NCBI RefSeq assembly: GCF_900101875.1
Contig: NZ_FNAI01000003.1
Span: 248,001-312,000, forward strand
DNA length: 64,000 nucleotides
DNA from: Mucilaginibacter pineti
Lineage (GTDB): Bacteria > Bacteroidota > Bacteroidia > Sphingobacteriales > Sphingobacteriaceae
Direction of reading: 5' to 3'
The position numbers were made by a program, and so were the translations under genes. The notes beneath the pieces were generated by a model that did no database searches, had not been told where the DNA came from, and saw only the letters and a program-made list of their open reading frames with translations. Below, piece by piece: positions 15,674-24,122 of this stretch (within the stretch, counting starts at the first letter, position 1; every line of letters starts with the position of its first letter).

Positions 15674-16018
15674 TTATTCTTTCAAATATTCAAGCATGAT
15701 TTCGCGATGTTTTATGGCCCAGTCACGCAGTTGCAAGATAATTGGCCCACAACTACTGCCGTGTTCGGAGTGCGTATAAAGCACTGAATTTGCAGCCGCT
15801 GTGCTTCGCTCTACATTAATCAGCTTATTCTGTTCGAGATACCTTAACTCTTTTGTCAATACGCGTGAGGTAATTGGTTTCAGATCTTCCTTCAATTCTG
15901 AGAAACGTTTAGGGCTGCCGCATAATGATGTCATGATAGCACCGCGCCACCGGCCGCCTATTAGTTCCAGTGCGTCCTGCACGTCACGGTGGAGCAAATG
16001 TTTTTCGATGTCTTGCAT
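15674..16018 (-). CDS. HxlR-family transcriptional regulator
   Basis: A 114-residue winged helix of the HxlR type: LIGGRWRGAIMTSLCGSPKR is the conserved first helix region, RFSELKEDLKPITSRVLTKEL the HTH, and LEQNKLINVER the wing. The usual N-terminal cysteine before the IGG motif is replaced, so the known redox-sensing mode may not apply. It is divergent from the SRPBCC gene, with an imperfect palindrome between them. Confidence 0.9.
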   Translation of the reverse strand: MQDIEKHLLHRDVQDALELIGGRWRGAIMTSLCGSPKRFSELKEDLKPITSRVLTKELRYLEQNKLINVERSTAAANSVLYTHSEHGSSCGPIILQLRDWAIKHREIMLEYLKE

Positions 16019-16024
16019 TTTATT

Positions 16025-16046
16025 TTGGTATCCTCAAAGATACTAA
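16025..16046. promoter_or_regulatory. Candidate HxlR operator
   Basis: TTGGTATC (16025-16032) and GATACTAA (16039-16046) form an inverted repeat with 7 of 8 matching positions and a 6-bp spacer. It lies 7 bp before the hxlR start codon and 46 bp before the divergent SRPBCC gene. It resembles the short GTAT/ATAC dyads bound by HxlR-type regulators and probably controls both genes. Confidence 0.5.
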
Positions 16047-16091
16047 CCCGGTCAAACTTCCCCAAATTTTGGCCGTTATCAACTTATAGCA

Positions 16092-16529
16092 ATGCAGACA
16101 AAAGGATCTATGGATACTCCATTTGTATTAGAACTGATTTATAACGCCCCAATTGAGAAAGTGTGGCTGGCGCTTACTAATGAAAACAGTATGCGCGAAT
16201 GGTATTTCCCTCAGCTGAAAAAGTTTGAGCCTGTTGTTGGCTTCAATTTTGAATTTATAAATGACGGTTCGCCATTTCAAAAAGAATGGCGGGTTACGCA
16301 GGTCATAAGAGAAAAGCTTTTGGCACACAGCTGGACCTACATCGGTTATCCCGGTTATTCAGAAGTGATTTTTGAAATAACCGAAGAGGGTAATCAAACT
16401 AAACTTAAACTTACGCATACCGGCCTTTCAAGTTTTCCAACCGATCCGCATTTCGCAAGAAAACGATTTGAGGATGGATGGGTTGAAATTCTCGGCAACA
16501 AGCTCAGACATTTTCTTGAGCATCATTGA
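16092..16529 (+). CDS. SRPBCC (AHSA1/START-like) protein
   Basis: A 145-residue single-domain protein: YNAPIEKVWLALTNENSMREWYF is the conserved N-terminal helix pair of the AHSA1-type SRPBCC fold, then a beta-sheet with KEWRVTQV and LAHSWTY, and the long C-terminal helix after GWVEILGNKL. A hydrophobic-ligand pocket is expected. It is divergent from the HxlR gene and upstream of the broken SDR gene. Confidence 0.88.
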   Translation: MQTKGSMDTPFVLELIYNAPIEKVWLALTNENSMREWYFPQLKKFEPVVGFNFEFINDGSPFQKEWRVTQVIREKLLAHSWTYIGYPGYSEVIFEITEEGNQTKLKLTHTGLSSFPTDPHFARKRFEDGWVEILGNKLRHFLEHH

Positions 16530-16564
16530 TTCTTAATCTTCAATAAACCATTTAAATAAAACTT

Positions 16565-17304
16565 ATGAAAACCTCAGGAAACACTATTTTAATTACCGGG
16601 GCCGCGAGCGGTATCGGACTCGAGATAGCAAAATTGTTTAGCGGGAAAAACAATAAGCTCATCATGGTGGATAAAAGCGCAGACCTGCTTGAAACAGAAG
16701 CCAAGAAATTAAATAATTCCACTGCCATTACCACCGATCTGACTAATGACAATGATTTAAATAAACTCATTCAAACCATTAAGTTGAATCATAGCGATTT
16801 AAATGTAGCGATACTGAACGCCGGCGCAGCTAATGATTATAGCCTGTATAGCAATGAATTTGATCTGGCTTACGCAAAATCTGAAATGGGCACTAACTAT
16901 TTTGCAAATATCAGGCTGACGCACGCACTGGAACCGATTTTAAATAACAAGAAAGAGGCGGCTTTTGTAGTACAACATCTGGCCTCGCGTTTGTTCCTAA
17001 TCTCAATTATCCAACTTATAGTGTAACTAAGGCGGCCTTGCATTCCTACTGTCTGGCGTCTCGGCTGGCGCTAAAAAGAAAAGGATCAAATATTAAATTT
17101 TTTGACCTGATGCCTCCTTTAACTGAAACGCCTTTGGCTAAAGGATTAGATGTGCCCAAAATAAGCGCTGCTGAAGTAGCTTCCATTTTCATGAAAAGTT
17201 TTGAAAAGGATGAATTGGAAATACATGTGGGAGATACCGAAAAAATATACCAGTTATTTCTGAAGTCGCCGGAGGATGCTTTAATGGCCGTAAATCCTGG
17301 ATAG
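16565..17304 (+). pseudogene. DltE-like short-chain dehydrogenase, frameshifted
   Basis: The first part (16565-17026) has TGAASGIGLEIAKLF and LNAGA motifs and is in frame 2. After about 16975 the protein continues in frame 1: TSGLAFVPNLNYPTYSVTKA supplies the catalytic Ser, Tyr and Lys, then the tail runs to 17304 (DLMPPLTETPLAKG). A shift of one base near 16970-16985 splits the gene, so the NAD-binding half ends without its active site. A sequencing error cannot be excluded. Confidence 0.85.
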
Positions 17305-17516
17305 ATAACGGCACTTCAATGGGTAAAGTCTATACCTTCTGAATTAGTTTAACGTCTTTTAACTGGAAATGATTTAAAGAAATATAAGAACGCCTGGAGA
17401 AGATAACGTTTATTGTTGTTTTGTAATTAATAGTACCTCGTTGAAATAAAGTTACCAACCGGCGGACGAAAAGTACGACCATACAAGCGTAGACTTTTAA
17501 TATATATTTTTGCTGT

Positions 17517-17586
17517 GCTTAGGCCTTAACATTTTATCCGCCTTGCACACTTATTGCCTAAGCGTTGAAAATGGGCGCCCATTTTC
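17517..17586. repeat. Inverted repeat pair with an adjoining perfect 20-bp palindrome
   Basis: GCTTAGGC (17517-17524) and GCCTAAGC (17556-17563) form an 8-bp inverted repeat 31 bp apart. A perfect palindrome of GAAAATGGGC plus its reverse complement follows at 17567-17586. This lies in the otherwise empty stretch 17305-17609, 23 bp after the stop of the minus-strand membrane-protein gene. It may end that operon as a hairpin, but there is no clear T-run. Confidence 0.6.
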
Positions 17587-17609
17587 TTTATCACGCTTTG
17601 ACAATTACC

Positions 17610-18062
17610 TTATGTATTCAACATTTTTTCCTTTTTGATATTGACCAGGTAATAAGTAACTGCCAGTAAAACAAACATCGGTATATCTATATTTAATTGA
17701 CCGGGTATGCCAATAAATCTCCAGATCGGGCCAAATTCAGGGTCGGTAAATCCAGCGCCCGGAAAGAAAATAGCCGTAGACTGTGTTAAATAATAACCAA
17801 ACGCCAAGAAGATAGCAACGTTTAAATTGATTGTTTTGAGCGTTAAATCTCCTACAGTTTTCCATGTGTACCACAATGCACCCAGGGCTAAAAACGTCCC
17901 CAACAGCATGGTTTGACCGTTATGAAACTTGGCATGCGGCGGCCACCTCGGGTTATAGATATGTGTGCGGTTCCAATCGGCAGCATATGGGCCAATAAGG
18001 GTCACTATAGCCACTAAAGTAATCATGATAGCAGCTACACGTAATTTGAAATTCTCTTTCAT
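17610..18062 (-). CDS. Four-helix membrane protein (DUF6640-like)
   Basis: A 150-residue protein with four hydrophobic segments: about 7-25, 50-66, 80-97 and 128-143. The loop between the first two contains NPRWPPHAKFHNGQ, a polar conserved-looking motif with WPPH. This layout resembles small membrane proteins annotated DUF6640; the match is from memory of the motif. It is the last gene of a minus-strand run with the NmrA-like and SnoaL-like genes. Confidence 0.6.
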   Translation of the reverse strand: MKENFKLRVAAIMITLVAIVTLIGPYAADWNRTHIYNPRWPPHAKFHNGQTMLLGTFLALGALWYTWKTVGDLTLKTINLNVAIFLAFGYYLTQSTAIFFPGAGFTDPEFGPIWRFIGIPGQLNIDIPMFVLLAVTYYLVNIKKEKMLNT

Positions 18063-18089
18063 ATGATTAGTTTTTAAACGGGGATCGCC

Positions 18090-18974
18090 CTAACTGTTTG
18101 CGTACGCCGCCGCAAATACCTTCGCGAAATCTTTGAATTTATGGACGCTAAACGTTGGTTTGTTTTGCAAATATTCAGCTAGGCCGATGCCACTTTCAAC
18201 ACCCTGGCCCATTTCCACCAAAATCTCGGCTACATCCGGTGTAAGACCCGTCTGGATCATCCCATGCAATGCATCCTCGTCTTTGAATTTTACCCATTGC
18301 AGGTCAGGTTTGCCAATTGCCTCGCCCAGCACTTCCGCAATTTCCTTGGTCGAAAGCTCATCGCTCACTACGTAGCGCACGCGTTTACCATTGAAATTTA
18401 GTGCTGACAATTCTTCAAAAGCCGCCTGCGAGATATCCAGCGGATGGGTCAGCGGCAACACATCAGCGTTGTAATTATTACCAATGATACCCATATGTTT
18501 TATCATATCTATATTGCCAAAAAAGTTGAAATAGAAAGAACCGGGCCTTAAATGAACAACGGCTACATCCTCCAGTTTATTTAATTCCTGCTCCACGTAA
18601 TAGTAAAGGCTGGTAAGGCCTCCTCCCTTCGGCACATCTGCACCCACGGCACTTAAGTTAACCACCTTTTTTACGCCGGCAGCTTTGGCAGCCTGCGCAT
18701 AATTATTTCCCACTCCGTAAATATATTCTTTCCAGTTGGCCGAAGTCATGTTTGGCGGGATCATGGTATAGACTGCATCCGCCCCCTGAAATGCATTTTT
18801 TATAAAATCTGCACCCTCAACGGAACCTATTAGCGGGCTTGCCCCGAGTTCTTCGATCTCGGCAGCTTTATTCTCATTACTGGTAATGACGCTTACATCA
18901 TGACCTTCCTCAACCAGCAGGGAGGTAAGTGGTTTACTGATATTTCCTGTAGAACCTGTGATTATAATTTTCAT
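18090..18974 (-). CDS. NmrA-like NAD(P)-binding oxidoreductase
   Basis: Atypical SDR of 294 residues: IIITGSTGNISKPL is the glycine-rich dinucleotide-binding loop, VVNLSAVGAD and HLRPGSFYFNFFG are typical of NmrA/QOR2 proteins, and the classical YxxxK is absent. Members act as NADPH sensors or quinone reductases. It lies 27 bp upstream of the membrane-protein gene and 27 bp downstream of the SnoaL-like gene, all on the minus strand. Confidence 0.9.
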   Translation of the reverse strand: MKIIITGSTGNISKPLTSLLVEEGHDVSVITSNENKAAEIEELGASPLIGSVEGADFIKNAFQGADAVYTMIPPNMTSANWKEYIYGVGNNYAQAAKAAGVKKVVNLSAVGADVPKGGGLTSLYYYVEQELNKLEDVAVVHLRPGSFYFNFFGNIDMIKHMGIIGNNYNADVLPLTHPLDISQAAFEELSALNFNGKRVRYVVSDELSTKEIAEVLGEAIGKPDLQWVKFKDEDALHGMIQTGLTPDVAEILVEMGQGVESGIGLAEYLQNKPTFSVHKFKDFAKVFAAAYANS

Positions 18975-19001
18975 ATGTCGTTTTTTATAATGTGTAAATG
19001 A

Positions 19002-19400
19002 TTACCTGGTGGTTTTGGTATTATTGAAAATGTAATGGGAGATCTTCCATTCTCCATCCTGTTTGCGGAGTAGAAACAGTTCCTTGTTTTCTAACAGGAG
19101 CTTGTCGCCGGTAGCTTTAATAAGGGTATTTACTGTTGAATTTGTCCTTGCAAAGGCATGTTCGCCGATTACACTGATCTCATCAATAACATATTTAATG
19201 TTGATTTGGGCAGAGCCGAAAAGCAATCCAAAAGCTGTAGTTAACTGTTCTGTTCCCTTGGCAGCTGGGGCTGTATTGGGCATATTGATGCCATCGGGAG
19301 TAAATGATGCCACTGTTTTTGAAATATCTGCGGCATTAAAAGCATCGCTGAAAGAAAAAATCAGTTTTTCTATTGCGGTTTGTTCTGATTGTGTATCCAT
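19002..19400 (-). CDS. SgcJ/EcaC-type NTF2-fold protein
   Basis: A 132-residue NTF2-like protein: AIEKLIFSFSDAFNAADISK leads into ASFTPDGINMPNTAPAAKG, the SgcJ/EcaC pattern, and it ends with LRKQDGEWKISHYIFN. It is the first gene of the minus-strand operon with the NmrA-like and membrane-protein genes. A 6-bp palindrome is found 12 bp upstream of its ATG. Confidence 0.85.
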   Translation of the reverse strand: MDTQSEQTAIEKLIFSFSDAFNAADISKTVASFTPDGINMPNTAPAAKGTEQLTTAFGLLFGSAQINIKYVIDEISVIGEHAFARTNSTVNTLIKATGDKLLLENKELFLLRKQDGEWKISHYIFNNTKTTR

Positions 19401-19411
19401 TTGTCATTGTA

Positions 19412-19427
19412 CACTTATTGTTAAGTG
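19412..19427. promoter_or_regulatory. Short palindrome upstream of the SnoaL-NmrA operon
   Basis: CACTTA (19412-19417), four bases, then TAAGTG (19422-19427): a perfect 6+4+6 dyad 11 bp before the start of the 19002-19400 gene. It could be the site of the Crp/Fnr-type regulator encoded next to it; this is a positional inference. Confidence 0.35.
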
Positions 19428-19491
19428 CAATGCAAAGGAACTGACTGTGGAAAGAAACAGCCCATAAACAAGGTTAAGAAATAAGCTTAAC

Positions 19492-20088
19492 CTAAGTTAA
19501 GGGTAATTGCTTTTTAGCCCTGATACGGCGGACCTTACTCAAAAATTCAGGTGTGATGCCAATGTATGATGCGATTTGGGTATCGGGCAGCCGGTTGGCC
19601 AGGTTTGGGTATTGATTCAGAAAAGTTTGATAACGTTCGTCGGCCGTCGAGCTTATATTTAACAATACCCTGTTTTGCAGTTCTATGAATTTATTTTCGG
19701 CAATTACCCTGAAAATCCTATCGAACTTAGGGTGATTGTGATAAAGATAGACAAGGTTTGTTTGATCGATCTGCAGGATGACCGATGGCTCTATCGCTTC
19801 AATATAAAGTCGGCTTGCTTTGCCGGAATGAAAACTGCCGATATCGGCGATCCAATCATTTTCGGCGGCAAACTGGATATTATGTTCTGCTCCTTTATCA
19901 TCAACGCCATACATTTTAAAACAGCCGGAAACAACAAAGGTGTAGTATTTGCAAACGTCATTTTCCTGCAGGATAAATTGACGGCGTTTGATCCGCTTCT
20001 CAATTACCCGGTTCTTCAACTCATTCTTTTCAATATCCTTAAGCGGGATATATTTTACAAAATATGCGATGAGTTGTTCTATTGGCAT
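19492..20088 (-). CDS. Crp/Fnr-family regulator
   Basis: A 198-residue protein: a cyclic-nucleotide-binding-like beta-barrel (RRQFILQENDVCKYYTFVVSG) and a C-terminal winged helix with QIASYIGITPEFLSKVRRI. No Fe-S cysteine cluster is visible. This is the Bacteroidota subtype that commonly sits beside oxidoreductase genes. It lies upstream of, and in the same direction as, the SnoaL-NmrA operon. Confidence 0.9.
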   Translation of the reverse strand: MPIEQLIAYFVKYIPLKDIEKNELKNRVIEKRIKRRQFILQENDVCKYYTFVVSGCFKMYGVDDKGAEHNIQFAAENDWIADIGSFHSGKASRLYIEAIEPSVILQIDQTNLVYLYHNHPKFDRIFRVIAENKFIELQNRVLLNISSTADERYQTFLNQYPNLANRLPDTQIASYIGITPEFLSKVRRIRAKKQLPLT

Positions 20089-20152
20089 GGGACGATATTA
20101 TCGGTAATTACAAAGTAAATCATTTGTATATCATCCTATTGTAAATCATGTT

Positions 20153-20296
20153 TCATTTCTTAACGATCCCGATCTGCCCGTGTTTAAAATCCAATACCAG
20201 TACCTTCTCAAAAAATGTTGAATTACCTGTTAATCCGTAGATTCCGGCGGCATGAAAAGTAATATAAGTAATAGTCGTGTACGGCAGACGTTTGAA
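20153..20296 (-). pseudogene. Aspartic protease (retropepsin-like) C-terminal remnant
   Basis: The minus frame from a TAA at 20297-20299 to the TGA at 20153 encodes about 47 residues. They include GIYGLTGNSTFF and EKVLVLDFKHGQIGIVKK, the last motif (G-hydrophobic-G-N-x-F-F then hydrophobic-hydrophobic-DF) of retropepsin-like proteases. The catalytic DTG part is missing. It occupies most of the 362-bp gap between the Crp/Fnr gene and the next small gene. Confidence 0.5.
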
Positions 20297-20450
20297 TTAC
20301 CCAAACGTCACGTATTCAGCAAAACTAATATCATTATACAGAATTATGAGACGGTAGTATTAAAGTTACACACCAAGTCTTGTTTGATAATTATGTCCGT
20401 TTTCTACACCTTGGTTTAAGGGAAAAAGAAAATCTTAATATCTTCGAGGT

Positions 20451-20750
20451 ATGGACAGAAGGCAAAAAATAATGCGGCTGATTATCGACGCATTAACCCA
20501 AAACAAAGAATTAGTCTACGATTATATAGGTACAACAACCCTTATGGATCCTAATGTGATCACGATAGATTTTGTGGTCAAAACAAAAAGTACCAGCGGG
20601 AAATTAAATATATGGGGAATGATTGACGTCTCCTTGATGCTGAAAGCGCAATATGATAGTAAATCTGAATTGTTGAATCACCCGGAGATCCAGCAACAAA
20701 TAAATGTCCATTTGAAGGATCTTGCTAAAGACATCAATCGCCTGTTATAA
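20451..20750 (+). CDS. Small protein of unknown function
   Basis: A 99-residue soluble protein with a helical start (KIMRLIIDALTQNKELVYDYI), a central beta region and a helical C-terminus (LKDLAKDINRLL). No family recognised, no signal peptide. Protein-like composition and a clean ATG support it as a gene. It is followed by the alpha-CTD-like small gene and a histidine kinase on the same strand. Confidence 0.55.
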   Translation: MDRRQKIMRLIIDALTQNKELVYDYIGTTTLMDPNVITIDFVVKTKSTSGKLNIWGMIDVSLMLKAQYDSKSELLNHPEIQQQINVHLKDLAKDINRLL

Positions 20751-20870
20751 GTGACGGCGATTTTATTCACTAATATAATACGGTCTGTATTTACACTTAA
20801 CCACAGATAGTCGAAGCTTTGGTTATTTACAGATTAAACAAATGTCTATCTTTAATTTAAATTGAGCCGA

Positions 20871-21125
20871 ATGGAAATCAAAGAGGTTATTAACAAGCCA
20901 GTTAATGAACTGGGTGTCGGGAAAGAGTTTATCAACGGTTGTGAGAGAATGGGCTTCAAAACCCTTAAAGATATTCTTGTTTTAACGCCCAAACAATTGA
21001 TTTCTAAAGACGGGTTCAACTACAACTGGCTTGGCGACCTTGTTAAATACCTGAGTGGGAACGGGCTCCTGCATTACCTCCAACCACTACCCGGCCGGGA
21101 AAAAGAGGACGTTTCCAGCTTATAG
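20871..21125 (+). CDS. Small helix-hairpin protein resembling RNA polymerase alpha C-terminal domain
   Basis: An 84-residue protein from the ATG at 20871 (a TTG at 20862 would add three residues). The segment PVNELGVGKEFINGCERMGFKTL then KDILVLTPKQLI and LGDLVKYL has the helix pattern of the alpha-CTD (L-x-x-L-x-L-S-x-R-x-x-N-x-L, then T-x-x-D-L, then helix-hairpin GL). The Arg-Asn DNA-contact pair is not conserved. It may be a stand-alone regulator or simply share the fold. Confidence 0.5.
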   Translation: MEIKEVINKPVNELGVGKEFINGCERMGFKTLKDILVLTPKQLISKDGFNYNWLGDLVKYLSGNGLLHYLQPLPGREKEDVSSL

Positions 21126-21216
21126 GTTCAAATGCTGCACTGCCGATATCTATGATCGGGATGACGACTGGATAACTTCTTACAACAATTAGGAATATTA
21201 TTAGTTTACTTGCAAT

Positions 21217-22671
21217 ATGAATGATGAGGTTTTATTACTTGAAGAAAAGCAGGCTATCCTGGCCGCCATAGTCGCGTCCTCAGATGACGCGATCATCAGC
21301 AAGACCCTTGACGGAATGATTACAAGTTGGAATCCCGCTGCAGAAAGGCTGTTCGGCTATACGGAAGCGGAAGCGGTCGGCCGGCATATTAGCTTAATCA
21401 TTCCCGATGATCGACTGGACGAAGAAAAGTTTATTATTGGAAAAGTTGCGAATGGTGAAAAGGTCGATCATTTTGAAACTATCCGCCGGGATAAAAAAGG
21501 CGGTTCGGTGATGATTTCGCTGACCGTGTCGCCGATCCGCGATCGTAAAGGAAAGATTATCGGGGCTTCAAAAATCGCACGCGACATTGGCCTGCGGCTG
21601 CAAGCTGATGAAAAGCAGGCCAGACTGGCTGCTATTGTAGATACTTCGGACGATACGATCCTAAGCAAAACGCTTGATGGTTTTATCACTAGCTGGAATA
21701 AAGCAGCAGTCAGGATGTTTGGTTATAGCGAACAGGAAGCTATCGGCAAACATATTTCGCTGATCATTCCGGAGGAACGGATTGATGAGGAAGCTTATAT
21801 TATTGGAGAAATAAAAAAAGGAAATAAAGTAGATCATTTTCAAACGGTCAGACGGCACAAACAAGGGGGAATGATTCCGATCTCTCTATCAGTTTCACCT
21901 ATTATTGATGAAACCGGTAAAATTATCGGCGCTTCCAAAATCGCGCGAGATGTCAGCGCTCAGCAGGAGCTGTACCGACAGTTGCGGGACCTGAATGCCA
22001 AAAAGGACGAGTTTATTGCATTGGCCAGCCATGAACTGAAAACGCCGCTGACGAGTATTGGCGGCTACTTACAGATCCTGGCGCAACGTGTCACTGACGA
22101 GAAAACTAAAGGTTTTGTGCAAAAATCACGACAGCAGGTGGCGCACCTGACTGGTCTGGTCAATGATCTGCTGGATGTTTCCAAAATCGAGGCGGGCAAA
22201 ATGAAATTTCAGGAAGCGGATTTAAATATCAGGGAAGTAATCGATAATGTAATCGACCTGATCGCACATGCCAACCCGGGTCATGAACTGAACCTGGAAA
22301 CTTCAGTTACCGCTGCTATGCTGAAAGGGGACGCACATCGGATCGAACAGGTCCTTGTTAATTTGTTAAACAACGCGATTCGCTATTCGCCGGACAGCAA
22401 ACAGATCATCGTTTTTCTTAGCGAACAAAACGAAGGTATTAAAGTTGGGGTCAAGGATTTTGGCGTAGGGATCGTCCCTGAAAAATTACAAGATATTTTT
22501 TCAAGGTATTACCGCATTGACGACAATAACCCTAACGTTTCTGGCCTGGGTATCGGGCTATACCTCTGTTACGAGATCATAACCGGGCACGGTGGAAAGA
22601 TATGGGCGGAAAGCGAACCGGGCAACGGCAGCACTTTTTGGTTTGTCTTACCTGCTAAAGAGGTGGACTGA
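21217..22671 (+). CDS. Histidine kinase with two tandem PAS domains
   Basis: A 484-residue soluble sensor: PAS1 at about 10-128 and PAS2 at about 133-250, both beginning LAAIV-x-[ST]-SDD and both with a GKIIGASKIARD end. HisKA has the phospho-acceptor His272 (ASHELKTPLTS); the HATPase domain has NNAIRYSP, DFGVGI and GLGIGLYLC. No membrane segment, so the signal is cytosolic; a bound cofactor is possible but no haem or flavin Cys motif was seen. No response regulator is adjacent. Confidence 0.93.
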   Translation: MNDEVLLLEEKQAILAAIVASSDDAIISKTLDGMITSWNPAAERLFGYTEAEAVGRHISLIIPDDRLDEEKFIIGKVANGEKVDHFETIRRDKKGGSVMISLTVSPIRDRKGKIIGASKIARDIGLRLQADEKQARLAAIVDTSDDTILSKTLDGFITSWNKAAVRMFGYSEQEAIGKHISLIIPEERIDEEAYIIGEIKKGNKVDHFQTVRRHKQGGMIPISLSVSPIIDETGKIIGASKIARDVSAQQELYRQLRDLNAKKDEFIALASHELKTPLTSIGGYLQILAQRVTDEKTKGFVQKSRQQVAHLTGLVNDLLDVSKIEAGKMKFQEADLNIREVIDNVIDLIAHANPGHELNLETSVTAAMLKGDAHRIEQVLVNLLNNAIRYSPDSKQIIVFLSEQNEGIKVGVKDFGVGIVPEKLQDIFSRYYRIDDNNPNVSGLGIGLYLCYEIITGHGGKIWAESEPGNGSTFWFVLPAKEVD

Positions 22672-22813
22672 ATAGTCACGGCTCTTAAATGGGTTACAGG
22701 TACAAAGTATTGAAGGTATCGGTGGAATGGGGCTACGGCTAATTATTACTGATTGACCTATGTAACAAAGTGATAATGACATTTTTACCAAAGCGCAACT
22801 ATTAAAGATAATT

Positions 22814-22821
22814 TAATTTTG
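22814..22821 (+). promoter_or_regulatory. Candidate -7 element for the binding-protein gene
   Basis: TAATTTTG fits the Bacteroidota -7 box TAnnTTTG, 20 bp before the ATG at 22842. There is no TTG at the expected upstream distance, so support is partial. Confidence 0.4.
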
Positions 22822-22841
22822 CTCATACTAAATATGTAATT

Positions 22842-24107
22842 ATGAAAAACAGAAAAATTGCCGGTACCGAATTTACCAGGGCCGGCCGGTCAATTAATTC
22901 ATACCGGAGCTCAATTCTGAAAATAGCTATCCTGGTCATTTGCTCGTTAAGCTGGAATCCATTGTCTGCACAGATATCTGATCATGTCATTCGCATAGGC
23001 TTTATAACAGATCTCTCCGGGCCTTATGCTGAAGTGGACGGGCCGGCAGGCGCGGCAATGATACGAATGGCCGTAAATGATCTCGGCAAAAAGGTGAATG
23101 GCGCCGCCATTGAAGTACTTGTTTCCGATCATCATAATGATGTTAAAGCCGCCGTGGATACTGCAAGAGCTTGGTTTGGTAAAAGAAAGCTGGATGTATT
23201 AATAGGAGGCGTAAATTCAGATGTTGGACTTGCGCTTGCCGAAGTGGCAAAGCAAGCCAAAAAACCATTTATCGCTGTTGGCTCTGGGACAACGGTTCAC
23301 ACTAACGAACAATGCTCAGCCTACAGTATTCATTATGCTTACGACACCTATTCGCAAGGCTGGGTAACAGGAAAGGGTGCCGCTTCAGGTAATAACCACA
23401 CTTTTTTCCTACTGACAGCTGACTATCCATTTGGTTTGCAGTTAGGCAAATATGCGCAGCAGGCAATCATCCAATCGGGTGGAAAAATTCTTGGAAGTGC
23501 AACCCATGCTCATGATGAAAAAGACTTTACTCCCTTTATCAAAAAGGCACAAAATAGTAAAGCCAGTACGATTATCCTGGCCAATGGCCATTCTGAATTT
23601 GTGGAAGCTGTTCAAGCGATCAACAGGCTGGGCCTTCATAAGCGGTTAAAGATTGCCGGGACATTTGTTTTTATCACTGAACTACATGATCTCGGGCTTG
23701 CGGCAGCTCAGGGCATGTTGATTACAGACAGCTGGTACTGGAGCAGGGACGACCAATCCCGCGCATGGTCAAAGCGTTTCTATGATCAGTTCAAAAGAAT
23801 GCCATCTTCATTGCATGCAGCAGATTATTCCGCAGCATTGCAATACCTAAAAGCAGTAAAAGCTATCGGCTCAGATGATGCAGAAAAAGTTATCAGACAA
23901 TTGAAGCGCACCCGCATTAGCGATATATACACGGCCAATGGGCATATCCGGGGAGATGGCAGAATGATACACGACATGTATTTATTACGGGTAAAAACGC
24001 CATTGGAATCTAAAAGTCCGTGGGATTACTATAACTTGGTTAAAGCTTTTACAAATGAAACGGCCTGGATCAGCAAATCCGCATCCGGCTGTGCTATTTG
24101 GAAGTAG
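22842..24107 (+). CDS. Branched-chain-amino-acid-type ABC substrate-binding protein
   Basis: Type 1 periplasmic binding protein of 421 residues. A long N-terminal signal sequence (hydrophobic at about 26-42, cleavage after LSAQ) is followed by IRIGFITDLSGPYAEVDGPAG, the opening motif of LivK/UrtA-like proteins, and by DVLIGGVNSDVGLALAEVAK and LTADYPFGLQLG. No lipobox, so it is probably free in the periplasm. No permease or ATPase gene is nearby, so it may be an orphan receptor or share another transporter. Confidence 0.9.
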   Translation: MKNRKIAGTEFTRAGRSINSYRSSILKIAILVICSLSWNPLSAQISDHVIRIGFITDLSGPYAEVDGPAGAAMIRMAVNDLGKKVNGAAIEVLVSDHHNDVKAAVDTARAWFGKRKLDVLIGGVNSDVGLALAEVAKQAKKPFIAVGSGTTVHTNEQCSAYSIHYAYDTYSQGWVTGKGAASGNNHTFFLLTADYPFGLQLGKYAQQAIIQSGGKILGSATHAHDEKDFTPFIKKAQNSKASTIILANGHSEFVEAVQAINRLGLHKRLKIAGTFVFITELHDLGLAAAQGMLITDSWYWSRDDQSRAWSKRFYDQFKRMPSSLHAADYSAALQYLKAVKAIGSDDAEKVIRQLKRTRISDIYTANGHIRGDGRMIHDMYLLRVKTPLESKSPWDYYNLVKAFTNETAWISKSASGCAIWK

Positions 24108-24122
24108 TAAATGGTATGCATT

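Noticed and set aside
15439..15787. Plus-strand frames over the phosphatase remnant
   Set aside because: The minus-strand frame carries a recognisable family motif, the plus ones do not.
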